Positions 45,191 to 59,998 of a DNA stretch of 64,000 nt are shown here, one piece after another (position 1 is the first letter of the stretch; every line of letters starts with the position of its first letter). Source of the DNA: Portunus trituberculatus (lineage: Eukaryota; Arthropoda; Malacostraca; Decapoda; Portunidae); contig NC_059293.1 of assembly GCF_017591435.1 (NCBI RefSeq), positions 21,191,089-21,255,088 on the forward strand, given 5' to 3'. A program made the translations under genes and the position numbers. A model generated the notes under the pieces. The model ran no database searches, was not told the DNA's origin, and saw nothing but the letters and a program-made list of their open reading frames with translations.

Positions 45191-45324
45191 ACCTATAGTT
45201 GTAGTTTTAGACAGTGTGTGTGTGTGTGTGTTTACCTATAGTTGTAGTTTTAGACTGTGTGTGTGTGTGTGTGTGTGTGGCGGCGGCTGGGGCATGCCAT
45301 GTACTGTTAAGAGAGTGGTGTTGT

Positions 45325-45361
<37 letters not shown>

Positions 45362-48300
45362 TTGTTGGTCTTGTAACTTTACCGTATCACTAATGAAAAA
45401 AAAAAATAAATAAAATAAACAAATAAATAATAAAAAATAAATAAAATATACTAATAAAATAAAATGTTCTGATGTGTTTTTGTTAACATTCCTCACTCCT
45501 CTTCCTTTTTTTTTTTTCTCCTTCTCCTCCATCACTCCCGTAAGTCCTGATGCTTATTTTTTGTTAGCTAAAGTAATCTAGAGGGAAACCAGACCAAAGC
45601 AGCTGCCACACAGTAAACTACCTCCTTCCCCTCACACCATTTCAACCTACAGACCTTGACATTTGAAAAAGAAAAAAAAAAAAAAAAAAATTATTGATGG
45701 AAACTGAAATTCTCAACATGAGTAATAAAAAATCCCCTAAATGCAGATTTTGACAAGTGAATTCCTGACATGCCTGGAAAAATCTGTCTGTATGGCAACC
45801 TTAACAAATAAACATCCCAATATGCAAAGGATCTATTTGTTCCTGGTGATGTCATGTATCCTCCTTGGTGATACTTTTAATGGTCAACATCCATCATGAC
45901 ATACTTTGAAGAAATAGTGAGACCGGGAAGCAGAATAAACCAGTAAAGAGATTAGCCTTGACTGTTCTACTACTACAAGAGCAAATATAGTGGTGTTGTT
46001 TCCTAAGAGGTCAAATGTGTTTCCTAAGAGTCAAATAACTGAACAACAAGCTTAATTAAAAGACATGCATATCATAGATGGATACAAGACAGTTTGTGCC
46101 TCTGTAAAGTTTCCTTCGCTTTGCTTAACCCCTTCAGTACTGGAACGCATTTTTACCATGAGTTTTGGGTATAATTAGACAATTTTATTTATACTAGGAA
46201 GGGTCTATGGAGGTCAAAAGATTAATAGCCAGAATCTTCACTCTTCTAATCTCCACATAAGGTTCTAAAGTTGCATGAAATCACTATATAATAAGCACAA
46301 TAAATATGAAAACTTAACATGGTACTAAAGAGGTTAAAGTCTTGCTAAAAATGTACATTGGAACTTACCAAATAAGGAACAACCAGGGATTTCTCAGTTT
46401 TCTTCAGGAAGCTGAGGACTCTAGGGCGAGGCAGCTGCTCCACTTCTCCAGATGCCGTCTTGTCACCGATGAAGATTTTCAAACCATCGTCAGGGTGAGA
46501 CTTTAATACCCATCCACCATACTCAAAGATCAAGTCTACATGCTGAGGACCTGGGAGTGTTAAAGAAAAAAACACGATGACTGATAAATTCATCCTTGAC
46601 TCCAACACTGGGGTCATACAGCAAAGAAAACAGTCATACATAAGTCAGAGAGCTACAGACAAGACTCACCCAAATGCTGGAGGTAAGACACAGTGTGATG
46701 GTGGCCAAACAAGGGAGAGTCGGGCTTCTTGGCATGGCGCAGGAGGAGCTGTAGGGCCCGCTGGTGCTGGCCACGAGTCTGAAGCAGCAGCACTAACTCA
46801 GGGTACTTGTGAGCGTGTCGCAGCACTCTCTCCCCCTCCATCACGCTGACATAGCTGTCTCGCATTCGCAGGAGAGGCTGCACCAGGCTGTCATTGGTCT
46901 GCAGTACACATGTTATCATTATGATATGTGAAAGAAATGTTCCCCATATGAATTTAATTATAGAGCATTAATAACATCCACCACCACACTCAGCCACAGT
47001 TCAGCAAGAAACATGAACTTTGAACATGAACTTCAGAACATCGTAAACAAGTGTAGTATCTTCAATTATAAGACTGTTAATTTCCACTGTGGGACTGACA
47101 GGTTAAGAATGTGACGTGTGTGAGTGTGTGATGCCTTGTCTGAGTAATGCCAACCTGGTAAATAAATTGATGAGATGTTAAAAAAGCATTTGCCCTTCTT
47201 ACCTGCAAGTAACACTTCAGCAGCGTCGTGTCAATGATCTGAAGCTTCTCATTACGGGACTTGACACCAGATGCTGCCGTGGAATACTTGCTGTCTGCCT
47301 CAGTCTTTGATGCTGCTGCTCCTGTTCCCCCTGCCCCTGCTTCACCCTCATTGCCTGAAAGCTTGTGTCTTATCTGCAAACCAAAAGAAAAAAAAAAAAA
47401 AGATAACTCCTATACCAGCCCTGGAGTCCCCTCATCTTTTGCTTTGACTAGGGATTGGCACCTCAGTGGGCCTTTTATGTTATCATTTTAATGGTCTTGG
47501 CTGATTATCCATCTTACATAAAAAAATAAATAAATAAATAAATAAATAAAAAAAAAAAAAAAAAAAAAATAATAATAAATAAATAAATAAATAAAACGAG
47601 CATGAGATCATGTATTTGAACTGGAGATGGAAGCAGCTGCATAATTACATCATTCTAATACCAAACATGTGAAAAAAAAACCCAGCCATGCCTTACCTCT
47701 AGAAGGAAATGTACAAGTGCTTGCAAGGCTTTCTCCAGCTCTGCCCCACTAAGAGCTGGGATTGGGTAAGGGTACTGCAGGCGACTCTGGTATTCCTCAG
47801 GCACCATGTCTGGGTACATGCCAATCACAAAGGGCAAATCTGTGGGCACCATAATATACACCACGTCATTTCAAGTTAGAACATATATTTACACTGTTAA
47901 AGTTTTTAAAGTGTTTGAATTTTGCCTGGAAAGGGAGATGGATAATTCACTGAGTATCCATTAGTTAAGGATTATATGATAGAGAATGGTGATGTGATGT
48001 GATGTGATGGTGTGAAGTGTAGCAGGAGCAGGTGAAGGAAGACCAGAGCGTTGGAGCACCTGTATTGAGGGTAAGGAAGATCTTCATGGCCTGAGAGTAT
48101 TCCTTGCTGCAGAACAGATGTATTGCTTGCAGGTGCTGGATGTGTTTCTGCATCTGAGTCTTGGCATCCTGAGCCTCTTCCCACACGTCCTGCAACACCA
48201 ACACACCAATGCAACAAACTCAACATCATCATCCTGCCACTCTCACCAAGCATCACACTCAACACAAAGCAAATCACTTCTTACACTACATTGTGTTAAT

Positions 48301-51300
48301 AAAAGATGAACATTGACGAGATGGTTGTTTGATACTATTAAGCTACAATACTAATTATAATCATTAATGTTTATCAAAAGCCTGTATTTCTACTTAAAAT
48401 GGTAAATATTAAAACTCACCACCAGTCTGAGAGCCAGGTCAAACTGCTTGTCTGCCAAGAGCTGAGGGATTTGCTGGTTGACAGGGATGGCGTGAAGGCA
48501 CCACACATGGGAGGTGGAGGCAATGTACACTTGGCTCTTGGTCCTGTCAGAGGTAACATCACCACACACTGACACATGGGATAAACATGCAAACCTGACA
48601 CACTACTAGTCAAGCCAAGATGATCACAACAGCCTGAGTAACTTCTCTGCTCATCACTAAGTTTGCAAAAAGAAGGAGTTGAAGATGAATGGGAACAGAA
48701 ATACAAGTGCCTGAATGTATCAAATGTATCATCACTTTTATATTTGGAACTGTCAAGAGGTTTTCCTTCTTTTCTCATGTTATGATCTGATGTATTCTCA
48801 GACTACAGTGATGACAAGGAATGAATGAAGGAGGACATGTTTGTTCAAACACTTACTTAGTTGAAGTGCCAACACACACAAGCCTTGGCTTCTCAAGACT
48901 GACAAGCTGAACAGTGGCATGAGGATCAGCAATCTTGATCTCAATGTTCTTGGGCAAAATAGCCACTAGGTAAGGCTTGTGGTAGGCTGAAAGTAGAAAA
49001 AAACTGAGCCTCTCTCTCTTACACATCCACAGCCACTATCTTATAGCTTACACTGGTTAAACATTATTGCTAATCTGTAATTCAAATTCCTACATGAACA
49101 TTACTAGTAAGACAGGTGCTCACAACTTACCAAGGGCCAGTGGTTGCTCTTCCCACTTGAGAGTATAGCTGCAGGTAGCGTTGCCCTTCGCATCCACAAA
49201 GATGGTCTCCTTGTCATGAGCGAGGGCCAGCTGCTCCCCGCCCTCCATCTGTGTTATCAGTGGCTCCTGACTCCTACCTGTGGCAAACAGTTCCTTCTGC
49301 TTCCCAGTCAGCTGAAGTTAAGAAGTTAGCTTTGAACATTAAGGAGTAAATGGCAGACCTAGAGATTGTTTGTACAGGAAGACTTGAGAGAGATGAAGAG
49401 AAGGGAAGAAGAAATCACTTGTGACTGCAAAAAGTGGGAGAGAATTGTAAGCTATCCAACCCCTACGCAAAAATAAAGTTGAATGAAATGAAAAGAATGT
49501 TGACGAGTAAAGATACAAAATTCCTCAAGATTATCAAGTTCAGGTGAAGTATACAGTACAAATATGGTTGGTTGCAGTTAGAAGAGATGCCAATGAATTT
49601 CAAACAATGCAAAATTCCTGTAATGTAATAAAAGCTTAAAATTTGTATGCCTAACCATGACAAGCCAGTAGTCATGTTTGAAGGCCACAGCGATGGCTTC
49701 CTTGCACCAGGTGAGTGCTCTGGGGACGTCAGGCAGGGACAGGTCATCACGCAGCTGGTGGAACTTCCGAGATTTCCAGTAATACAGCTGAAGTTTGCGC
49801 TTGACGGCCACCACCAAGCGCACCATCACCACCGCATCTCCAGTCAGTGTCACATGATGCTGGTGAAGAACAAGGAATGGACGAACAAAGCTATTATTGC
49901 TCAAGAAAATTTACAGCACTTCAAATTTCACCTCTCTATTTATAAACCAGACAGGGAATCTAAGACACAGCACCACAGACACACAGACACATGCATGTCA
50001 TTCACACTCTCAGCCCCATCAATCCCCAGAGGAAAGGTACAACCTCACAGACCACCTTTCTACACCAGAGGAGCTTAGGCATAGCAGAAATGGCAGCTGA
50101 TTGACTGTGACATTCCTAGGATTTCTCTTTTTCATTACAAATACCAAAACTTATAGAGCATCATTTATATTCAATAGGCATTCATACATAAAAATATAAC
50201 AAATTAATACTCTACAGACCATTAGCTGTATAATTTGACTTACATATACAGAACATACAATGAATAGCTTCTATATCAATGACTTTTGGTCAAAGATAAC
50301 ATGAGACACTTACAGATAAACATTTAATGATATCTAAACCAAAGTGTCAGTTTCTAGAATGAATAATAAGATAATGCTAACCTTGAGGTCAAGATCAAAG
50401 GCGGTGGCACCCTTGGTCTGTGTCACTGTGCACAGCAGAGGGAGGTTAAAGACTGTCAGGTCATGAACGCTGATCACGTTGTCTGAAAAAAGATTAAGAC
50501 TGTAATGAAACTCAAACTTACGAGTGAGTTACCCTTCACACACCAATTCATAAGTCGCTAATTTGTGAAATATTTTGATCCTGGCCCTGCATTCATAAGC
50601 TGAGGAGCATCTGGGTATGCGTAGATGTATGTTCAGATTCTTACTTGCAGCTTTGAGTCTCCATGTCAGTATGAAGAATCCTTGTGGAATAATTTTCCAT
50701 TCTCTTATACTATGTAGCAAGAAATAATCTTTACTCAACATCTATCTGTGCCACTCCCTCTCATGGCTATGTTAGCATAAACTGGTGTGGAGACTAAGAG
50801 TAGGATATACCTGATAGAGAGACGATGATCTGATGCTCCGGCACCACAGCCACCTGCACGATTGGCTTGCGGGAGAAATTCTTGTTTGAGCAGAGGAGAG
50901 CGACATCCCAGCGTCGGGTTGTGCCTGGTGTAACGGAGTACATAAGCAAGTGTCCCTGCTTTGTCCCCACCACCAGGTTCTCATCTGAAATGGTTTCATT
51001 ATTTCTTTTAGCTTCTAGTTAGTTTACTACAAAGGAATGGGGCTACAAAATAAAAACTAATGATTTGTGGGAAAAGCAACAGTAGAAAACTAGTGTAAGA
51101 GTAAAATTTGGTATTTTTATACTCTTTCACTATAATCAATATAACATGGCTTTCCTTAACCTTCTCATCATGTAGAGCTTCTTATTCTGAATAATTTGAA
51201 CCCATAAATACCAATTGCAAATTGTTCATAATATTGACAACAGTTTTTAAAGATTTACTATCTTTTTGGGGTGAATGAGCTAACGTGATGCCACACCCAT

Positions 51301-52594
51301 GCTTGTGATGGACTGACGGGCAGTGACAGGCACTGAGGATTGCCGTTAGGTGTGTTCATTCGTGTGTGCATACTGTCACATTATTTGCATATGTGTGAAA
51401 TCAATCACTATGATTGGTTCTTTTGTTTAAGCATGCAGCCACTAAACAATAAAAATAATACATAATAAAACTAGCCAATCAGAGCAGTTAGAGGAGAGAA
51501 GTGGCTCGATTTGGATCAGTCTATGGAAAATGTCTGAACAGGCAGGGTGTTGCCTCAATTATTTCCATTGTATTGCCAGATTTTACAAAGAAATAAGGTA
51601 ATGACTCCATACCAGCGTTGCTAGTTATGGTTAGGCTGATTTGCTTTGGTAAGATCAGTTTAACTGTGTTACATAAAGTTAATTTGTTCTGAAGAAGACG
51701 TCTCAGCGGTGTGTGTTGCCTCACCTAGGTTACCTTAGTTTAGGTTAGGTTAAAGTTACAGTTAGGTTAGCGTTTGTTAAACAGGTAAGTTTCAATAGGC
51801 TGGCATATGGTGCGGTGAGCAGCGGCAGCAATGAGTTCTCTCCAGAGCAATAAGTCAAAATTTTGGACTGTTTCTTTTGTGGTATTTTGTGAAAACCAAA
51901 CAAATTCCCATTAAAAGTCCACATTGTATGAAAAAAAAAAAGGCCTGAATCCTGAAAATAGAAATGGAGAGCACAAATTCCTGTTAAAAACCTACATGGT
52001 TTATAAAAAGTAGCCCGAGTCCTGAGGAGAGAGAGAGAGAAAATTGGAGAGCAAACACACGCCTGGTTAAAGACAAATCGAGAGAAAAATCACAACTAAC
52101 TAAAGAGGAATGGAGAAAAAAAAAAAAAAAAAAAAAAAACACACACACCGCTAAAGAGATATGGAGAGGAAAACACACCTGGCTACAGATAAATGGAGAG
52201 CAAAAACACACCTAGCTAAAGAGAAATGGAGAGAAAAAAAACATACATGACGAGAGAGACAAATGGAGAAAAAAAAAAAAAAACTCACTAAAGAGAAATG
52301 GAGAGAAAAACACCTGACTAAAGAGAAATGGAGAAAAAACACCTGACTAAAGAGAAATGGAGAGAAAAACACACCTGACTAAAGAGAAATGGAGAGAAAA
52401 AGAAATACACCTGGCTACAGAGAAATATAGAAAAAAAATCACACCTGGCTAAAGAGAAACAGCACACCTGACGAGAGAGACAAATGGAGAGCACAGCAAA
52501 CACACAGCACACGTCCCTTACCATAGGCTGTGATGGATTCAATCTGTAGAGGAAGTTTTTCCAGGATGGGAATGGCCTCATACGCATCATGCAT
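40822..52594 (-). CDS. VPS39: VPS39/Vam6, HOPS complex subunit (19 coding exons, 884 aa)
   Basis: HOPS tethering subunit for late endosome-lysosome fusion, Rab7 binding. Minus exons: 52594-52522, 50984-50811, 50482-50382, 49859-49656, 49311-49131, 48986-48857, 48543-48420, 48189-48060, 47839-47697, 47373-47203, 46898-46670, 46550-46369, 42945-42826, 42572-42470, 42199-42054, 41701-41549, 41438-41304, 41188-41094, 40882-40822. All phases match; 2655 nt. The start MHDAYEAIPILEKLPLQIES is the CNH/citron-like N terminus. VAVKRKLQLYYWKSRKFHQL follows in the beta-propeller, then MYPDMVPEEYQSRLQYPYPI, IIDTTLLKCYLQ and YGGWVLKSHPDDGLKIF in the clathrin-repeat region. The C-terminal zinc-binding end is YCAVCSKRFTK...CPNGDVVHFSCQ, split over the last two exons. 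Length fits the family (human about 875-886 aa). A 3.4-kb intron (42946-46368) has collected MITE, LINE and SINE insertions. Confidence 0.96.
43233..43321 (+). mobile_element. SINE-like 3' tail with poly(A), copy 3
   Basis: It has ACTAAGTGGGCCTTTTCCTT, TGTTGCCCTTAACCAGTTTTCCC, TCTTACATAT and a short A run. It matches the copies at 16370 and 23541. It lies inside a VPS39 intron, antisense to the gene. Confidence 0.6.
43569..43800 (+). mobile_element. (AC)n plus 3' end of the same CR1/L2-like LINE family (copy 2)
   Basis: After (AC)n at about 43569-43594, a frame from 43613 reads LRDVKKFCFPQRCVETWNSL, SEEMVSAKSVHSFKEKLDKC, RYGDGAT, stop. This is the same terminal block as in the element at 17461. 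The 3' end ACAACTGGGTAAATACACAC is followed by unique sequence. It is antisense to VPS39 in its large intron. Confidence 0.87.
45125..45280 (-). mobile_element. Two tandem LINE 3' tails embedded in (GT)n (copy 3)
   Basis: GTTTACCTATAGTTGTAGTT occurs twice, about 50 bp apart. It is the reverse complement of AACTACAACTATAGGTAAAC, the same terminal motif as at 43780 (AAAACTACAACTGGGTAAATAC). Both tails sit within GT arrays. Only the last 30 or so bases of the LINE are present. Confidence 0.7.
45333..45359. repeat. (GA)n microsatellite
   Basis: Short pure GA run between two copies of TTGTAACTT; in the large VPS39 intron. Confidence 0.95.
46125..46337 (-). mobile_element. TTAA-flanked MITE, piggyBac-like, copy 3
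   Basis: It runs from TTAACCCCTTCAGTACTGGA to GTACTAAAGAGGTTAA, with internal TCTATGGAGGTCAAAAGATTAATAGCC. The orientation is as copy 2. It ends 32 bp from the VPS39 exon at 46369-46550, so it may touch the splice-donor neighbourhood of that exon on the minus strand. Confidence 0.77.
47447..47595 (+). mobile_element. SINE-like 3' tail with long A-rich end, copy 4
   Basis: It has ACTAGGGATTGGCACCTCAGTGGGCC, TTTTATGTTATC, GGTCTTGGCTGATTATCC, ATCTTACAT and then (AAAT)n/A-runs to about 47595. It shares the tail layout of the other copies; the A tail has turned into an AAAT microsatellite. Confidence 0.55.
51690..51775. repeat. Dispersed repeat with TTAGG motifs (copy 2)
   Basis: It reads AAGACGTCTCAGCGGTGTGT, GTTGCCTCACCTAGGTTACC, then TTTAGGTTAGGTTAAAG and GTTAGGTTAG. 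It aligns with 16279-16335 over about 60 bases. It sits in VPS39 intron 1. Confidence 0.6.
52020..52500. repeat. Minisatellite of about 30-40 bp units in VPS39 intron 1
   Basis: Variants of TAAAGAGAAATGGAGAGAAA followed by AACACACCTGAC repeat at least ten times, with A-runs of different length. The composition is purine-rich on the plus strand. The last unit ends about 20 bp from the first coding exon of VPS39. Confidence 0.9.
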
Positions 52595-52766
52595 ACTTCC
52601 TCCTCCCTTTGGTACTTAACTCATAATCTAAAGAGAAACAAAACAAAACATAAAGCAAGGCGCTGCTCCACCACTCCCTCCCACTGCTTTGTTTACAACC
52701 ACAGCTGATCTCGTCACGTGACTGAACCCTCAGGCCACACAGGCGTCCCGAATGTAATAAGGCCTA

Positions 52767-52812
<46 letters not shown>

Positions 52813-53040
52813 CTGATACAGGCGACAGACACAGCAGGTAATGGTAAATAGCCTGCGCATATACAATTTTCATCATTGCCAACGGATGTTATTATCTATC
52901 TGTCGAAGTAAGTATGTTCATTTTAACTATCTTTCACAGGAGGCGTATGTAATCTCCTTTCACAGGAAGTCTATATGATTCTCTTCCACGAACCTCCCCC
53001 TCTTTTTCCTCCTATATTCATCTGATTTTATTCCTCACGT
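52595..53040 (-). promoter_or_regulatory. VPS39: Likely VPS39 5' UTR and promoter region
   Basis: This lies upstream of the VPS39 ATG at 52594. It holds a stretch with TCGTCACGTGAC (an E-box/CLEAR-like CACGTG core at about 52714) and a (CT)n run at 52772-52808. CACGTG is the core bound by MiT/TFE factors that drive lysosomal genes; whether it acts here is inference. Confidence 0.35.
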
Positions 53041-53054
53041 ATGTGTAGTTAACA

Positions 53055-53365
53055 GAGGTGGGCGTTGTGGCACCGATTTGCGACTTTGCCCACTATGATC
53101 ATTTCGAAGCCACAAAGTCGAGAGTCGCAAAGACACTGAAAAGTAGCAGTAAGAAAAATCACACCGTCAGTTTTCCGCGACTTTTGCAGCGACTTCGATT
53201 TAAGTTCAGGCTATGCTATATCTAAGAAAAGAAAAGAAAAGAAAAAATACGTGTTTCTATGCCTTCTAAAAGCATGTTTCTGCATGATCTCGCTTTAGTG
53301 GAATCGCACCGGTAAAATATAGTCGCAGTCGCAAAGTCGCAAGTCGCAGTGAGGGAGAAACAAAA
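53055..53365. mobile_element. Putative decayed DNA element with GCGACTTTG sub-terminal repeats
   Basis: It starts CAGAGGTGGGCGTTGTGGCA, a hAT-like terminus. It contains many copies of GCGACTTTG/CAAAGTCGC in both orientations (53080, 53115, 53185, 53325-53350). A matching right end is not clear, so the element is incomplete or its 3' end has changed. Confidence 0.45.
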
Positions 53366-53399
53366 ATAATAATAATGACTGAATGATTGATACATTTAT

Positions 53400-53757
53400 T
53401 GTTGTATTAATAAAGAAATACAACAAAGGAGGATGATGGACCTTGCCACCCACCCCCTGGACAAAGACTTAAAAGGTTAAAGTATCAAAAATATATAGAC
53501 AGTATACATAAGAATACAATTATTTAAACAAATAAACACAGATATTGCACACCTTATTGCTTAAATATCCTACAGTCTGGGAGCGAACTGAGGATATTCT
53601 CTGAGTATCCCTGAGAGTGGCTGAGTCTAGGAGATGGTCAATGCGGCTATACAAGTCATGTTGACCTTGTGGCCTAAATTTAGCAATGAGAGGACATCCC
53701 ATGATATAGTGACGCAGAGTATGTCCCCTTGGTGCAGCACATAACACACACAGGAGA
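53400..53757 (-). mobile_element. Non-LTR retrotransposon 3' fragment (C-terminal Cys/His block)
   Basis: The minus frame reads CAAPRGHTLRHYIMGCPLIA, KFRPQGQHDLYSRIDHLLDS. It resembles the terminal C...TxxHYxxxCPL block found after the RT in several LINE clades. The fragment is bounded by an AAT array at 53758 on its 5' side. It is a different family from the GGTAAATAC LINE. Confidence 0.6.
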
Positions 53758-53758
53758 A

Positions 53759-53842
<84 letters not shown>
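53758..53842. repeat. (AAT)n followed by (GA)n
   Basis: About 47 bp of AAT/TAA triplets pass directly into about 36 bp of GA. Confidence 0.97.
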
Positions 53843-53843
<1 letters not shown>

Positions 53844-54293
53844 AAAGTACGTATCAGTAACAGCAGTAGGTTAGTTGGTAGTCTAGTTTCGCCTTTTCAC
53901 GCGTGGAAAAACTCCTTTGTTTATTTCAAGGGCATCTACGCTGTTGCCTTGGACAAACGGAATCAAATTCACGGGGCCGTGTTGACCGACTGGTGGTCAG
54001 TGTTGGCGCGACAAACATTCCCTGCCTTTGTGGCGGGGCAGAAAAACATTCACTCTTTCTAACATTTTTGCTGTGTTTCGTTACCGGTGGGAAGGTTACT
54101 GGTGGTGGTGGTGGTGGACTCCTACTGCATGTCTAGCTATACTTTCAATATTCATTTTCTTTACGTATTTCTAATTTAGCCGACGAAAGTCTCGTTCTGA
54201 ATCACTGTTATAATGAAGTTTGTTCGTCAGTGAAACAAAGAAACACAAATAACATGCACATTAGCAGATCTGTAGCACTTAGCAGTTACACTA

Positions 54294-56811
<2,518 letters not shown>

Positions 56812-57024
56812 TTAATCCCTTGAGAACTGGGGCACATTTTTACTTTGAGATTTGTGTACGATACGACCATTTTATTGACATTAGGAATACTCTATGGAGG
56901 TCAGAAGATTAATATCCAGTCTTCACTATTCTAATCTCCCACACGAGTTTCTAAAGCTGTATCAAATCACCAAATAGTAAGCAGAATGAATTTAGAAACG
57001 CGTCATGGTACTGAAGGGAATTAA
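56812..57024 (-). mobile_element. TTAA-flanked MITE, piggyBac-like, copy 4
   Basis: It runs from TTAATCCCTTGAGAACTGGG to GGTACTGAAGGGAATTAA, with internal ACTCTATGGAGGTCAGAAGATTAATA. It has the same orientation as copies 2 and 3. The first C is changed to T, so it is somewhat decayed. Confidence 0.72.
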
Positions 57025-57356
57025 TCTTGATCTTGAGGGACTGTTGAAAAGGAGGAAGGATCACGAGGACTGATCTCGCATTTGTATGAGTGGAATTACC
57101 GTATGTAGATGAATTACGAGGATTGTTCTGAGTTACTGTTAGCGAGAATGGGTAGTAGTAGTAGTGGCGGTGGTGGTGGTGGTGGTGGTGGTAAAGTAAA
57201 TGACGAGAAAAATGATCTTGTAATATTAGTCTTACTTAAAGGTTTGTTCTTACGGAATACAATATCTAGTTATTTATCCTTCATTATAATCAATCTGTAG
57301 CACAAGATGAGTAAAAAAAGAGAATTTGCAGCAACGATTATTTTTTCCTTCTTTTC

Positions 57357-57366
<10 letters not shown>

Positions 57367-57436
<70 letters not shown>
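57367..57436. repeat. (GA)n microsatellite
   Basis: Pure GA, 70 bp; a (GGT)n run lies nearby at 57160-57192 and a (CT)n at 57536-57584. Confidence 0.96.
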
Positions 57437-57440
<4 letters not shown>

Positions 57441-57533
57441 AATGAAGCAGAAATATCATCACGAATAATAAGAAGAATTTGCATATAGATGAATTACGAA
57501 AGAGGGAAATTTCACCTTATAAATAGATAAGTT

Positions 57534-57585
<52 letters not shown>

Positions 57586-57917
57586 ACCCCCCAATCATAC
57601 GCATTTCCTATCTTAAGTTTGCTTTAATCCACCACCACCACCACTTAACCATCACCACCTACCAATTACTCCTTATTAACTTCACCAAACTACTCCTCCT
57701 CCTCCACCACCTACTCCCAGTCACTCTCTTTCCATCCCTCTCTCTCCCTCTACCACATCGCTCCCTTTGCTAGAGCGCGCGTCCGGCAGACAATCCATAT
57801 TCACACTTAAAGGAACTGCCAAGGAAGAGTAACGGCAGTCATTCTTGTGATACACGGAGAGAAATCCAGGGCGGCTGTTTATAGACGGTGCGAGAGAAGG
57901 AGTAAGGAGGGAGAAGG

Positions 57918-58500
<583 letters not shown>

Positions 58501-58565
58501 CACTAAAGAACACCAAATATTAAATCTGTTGGTCATAATGCGACTGTTTATGACACGTTGCACTG

Positions 58566-58601
<36 letters not shown>

Positions 58602-58933
58602 GGCACATTCACATTTACTCTTTTCTCTCGCTTTCAACAGCCCTCTCCATCTCCCTCTCTCCGCCCCTATTTCTCCCTCGCCTCCCTTCTCTCGCCTCTT
58701 ACGTTTGCCTAATTTGCCTCAGCGAGCAGGGTCCGTGAAGGGCTGTGACGTCACGGAGGGAGGAGGGGGCTGGGGAAGAGGCAAGGGTGAGGAGGAGAGG
58801 GAACGAAGGAGAGGGAGGCTTAAGAGGAGAGATGGAAATGCTGGTCTTATTTGAGGAGTAAATATTTCGATGTTCGCTGCTACAGGAGGCGTGGACTGCG
58901 CGATGTATGGATGAGGGAATGTGATGAGTTTAA

Positions 58934-59419
58934 GGTCCGTGTTCAGAAATGCTTTGCTCTCTCACCACGACTATTTTCAAGACTACAGAGATGACTAGCT
59001 ATGTTTTCTAGAGTGTTTCTCCACTAATAATATAGAAATTTTGTCAATCTGCCTCTAGAACCGTAAAAACGTGCTTAAAAACGCTTTGCTCTCTCACCAC
59101 GAATATTTTCCAAGGCTACAGAGATGACTAGAGGGGTTTTCTAGTGTGTTTCTCCAATCAGTAATGAAAAATCTTGTCAACCTGTCTCTAGAACCATAAA
59201 AACTTGCTTAAAACGCTTAGTTGTCTCACCATGACTATTTTCCAAGGCCACGGAGATGATGAATGGGGTTTTCAAGAGCGTTCCTCCAGTTAATAACGCA
59301 GAAATCTTGTCACTCTGCCTCTAGAAGCATAAAAACACCTTTAAAAACTCGTATAAACTTAGATAAAACCTTTTTGAAACATTGGAGGTGAGGTAGAGAA
59401 GTGTTTGAGAATACAAGCC
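58934..59419 (+). mobile_element. TIR element with three internal tandem units (copy B)
   Basis: The left end GGTCCGTGTTCAGAAATGCT and right end (reverse) GGCTTGTATTCTCAAACACT form inverted termini of about 30 bp. Between them are three tandem units of about 135-145 bp, each with CTCTCACCACGACTATTTTC, ACAGAGATGACTAG, GTGTTTCTCCA, AATCTTGTCAATCTGCCTCTAGAAC and GCTTAAAA. No open frame of note. Confidence 0.78.
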
Positions 59420-59660
59420 TGAGTCTCTGTACTGTGTGTTTCGTTTACTATCAGGATTATTTATTTTTTGCTTTTTCGTTTGAGTTGGACAATGAGTTAG
59501 TGATTATTTTCATTCTCTTTACTTTATCTGTTCGTAGCGTGTTGTCATTATTCATGAAGAGAAAAGAAAGCAAGAAATATAGAAAGAAATGAGAAGAAAA
59601 AAGGAACAAGGAGAAAAGGCAAAGAAACGAACAATAACATCATCATCACCATAAACAACA

Positions 59661-59662
<2 letters not shown>

Positions 59663-59754
<92 letters not shown>
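59663..59754. repeat. (GA)n microsatellite
   Basis: Pure GA, about 92 bp. Confidence 0.97.
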
Positions 59755-59756
<2 letters not shown>

Positions 59757-59934
59757 GGAAGGGCAGCGGGCACAAGTGTTTATGGAGGGTAATCACAGTT
59801 TATCACATCACCACTGCTCCTCATCTCGCCCTGTGTTTATGAGGCGTTAAAAGCTTCTTACTGGCTGAATATTTGCAAACCGGGCGGAGATGATATGCCA
59901 GATGACACACACCGCTGCCACCATTTGTGCTTCA

Positions 59935-59956
59935 GGTCCGTATTCAGAGACGCTTT

Positions 59957-59998
<42 letters not shown>

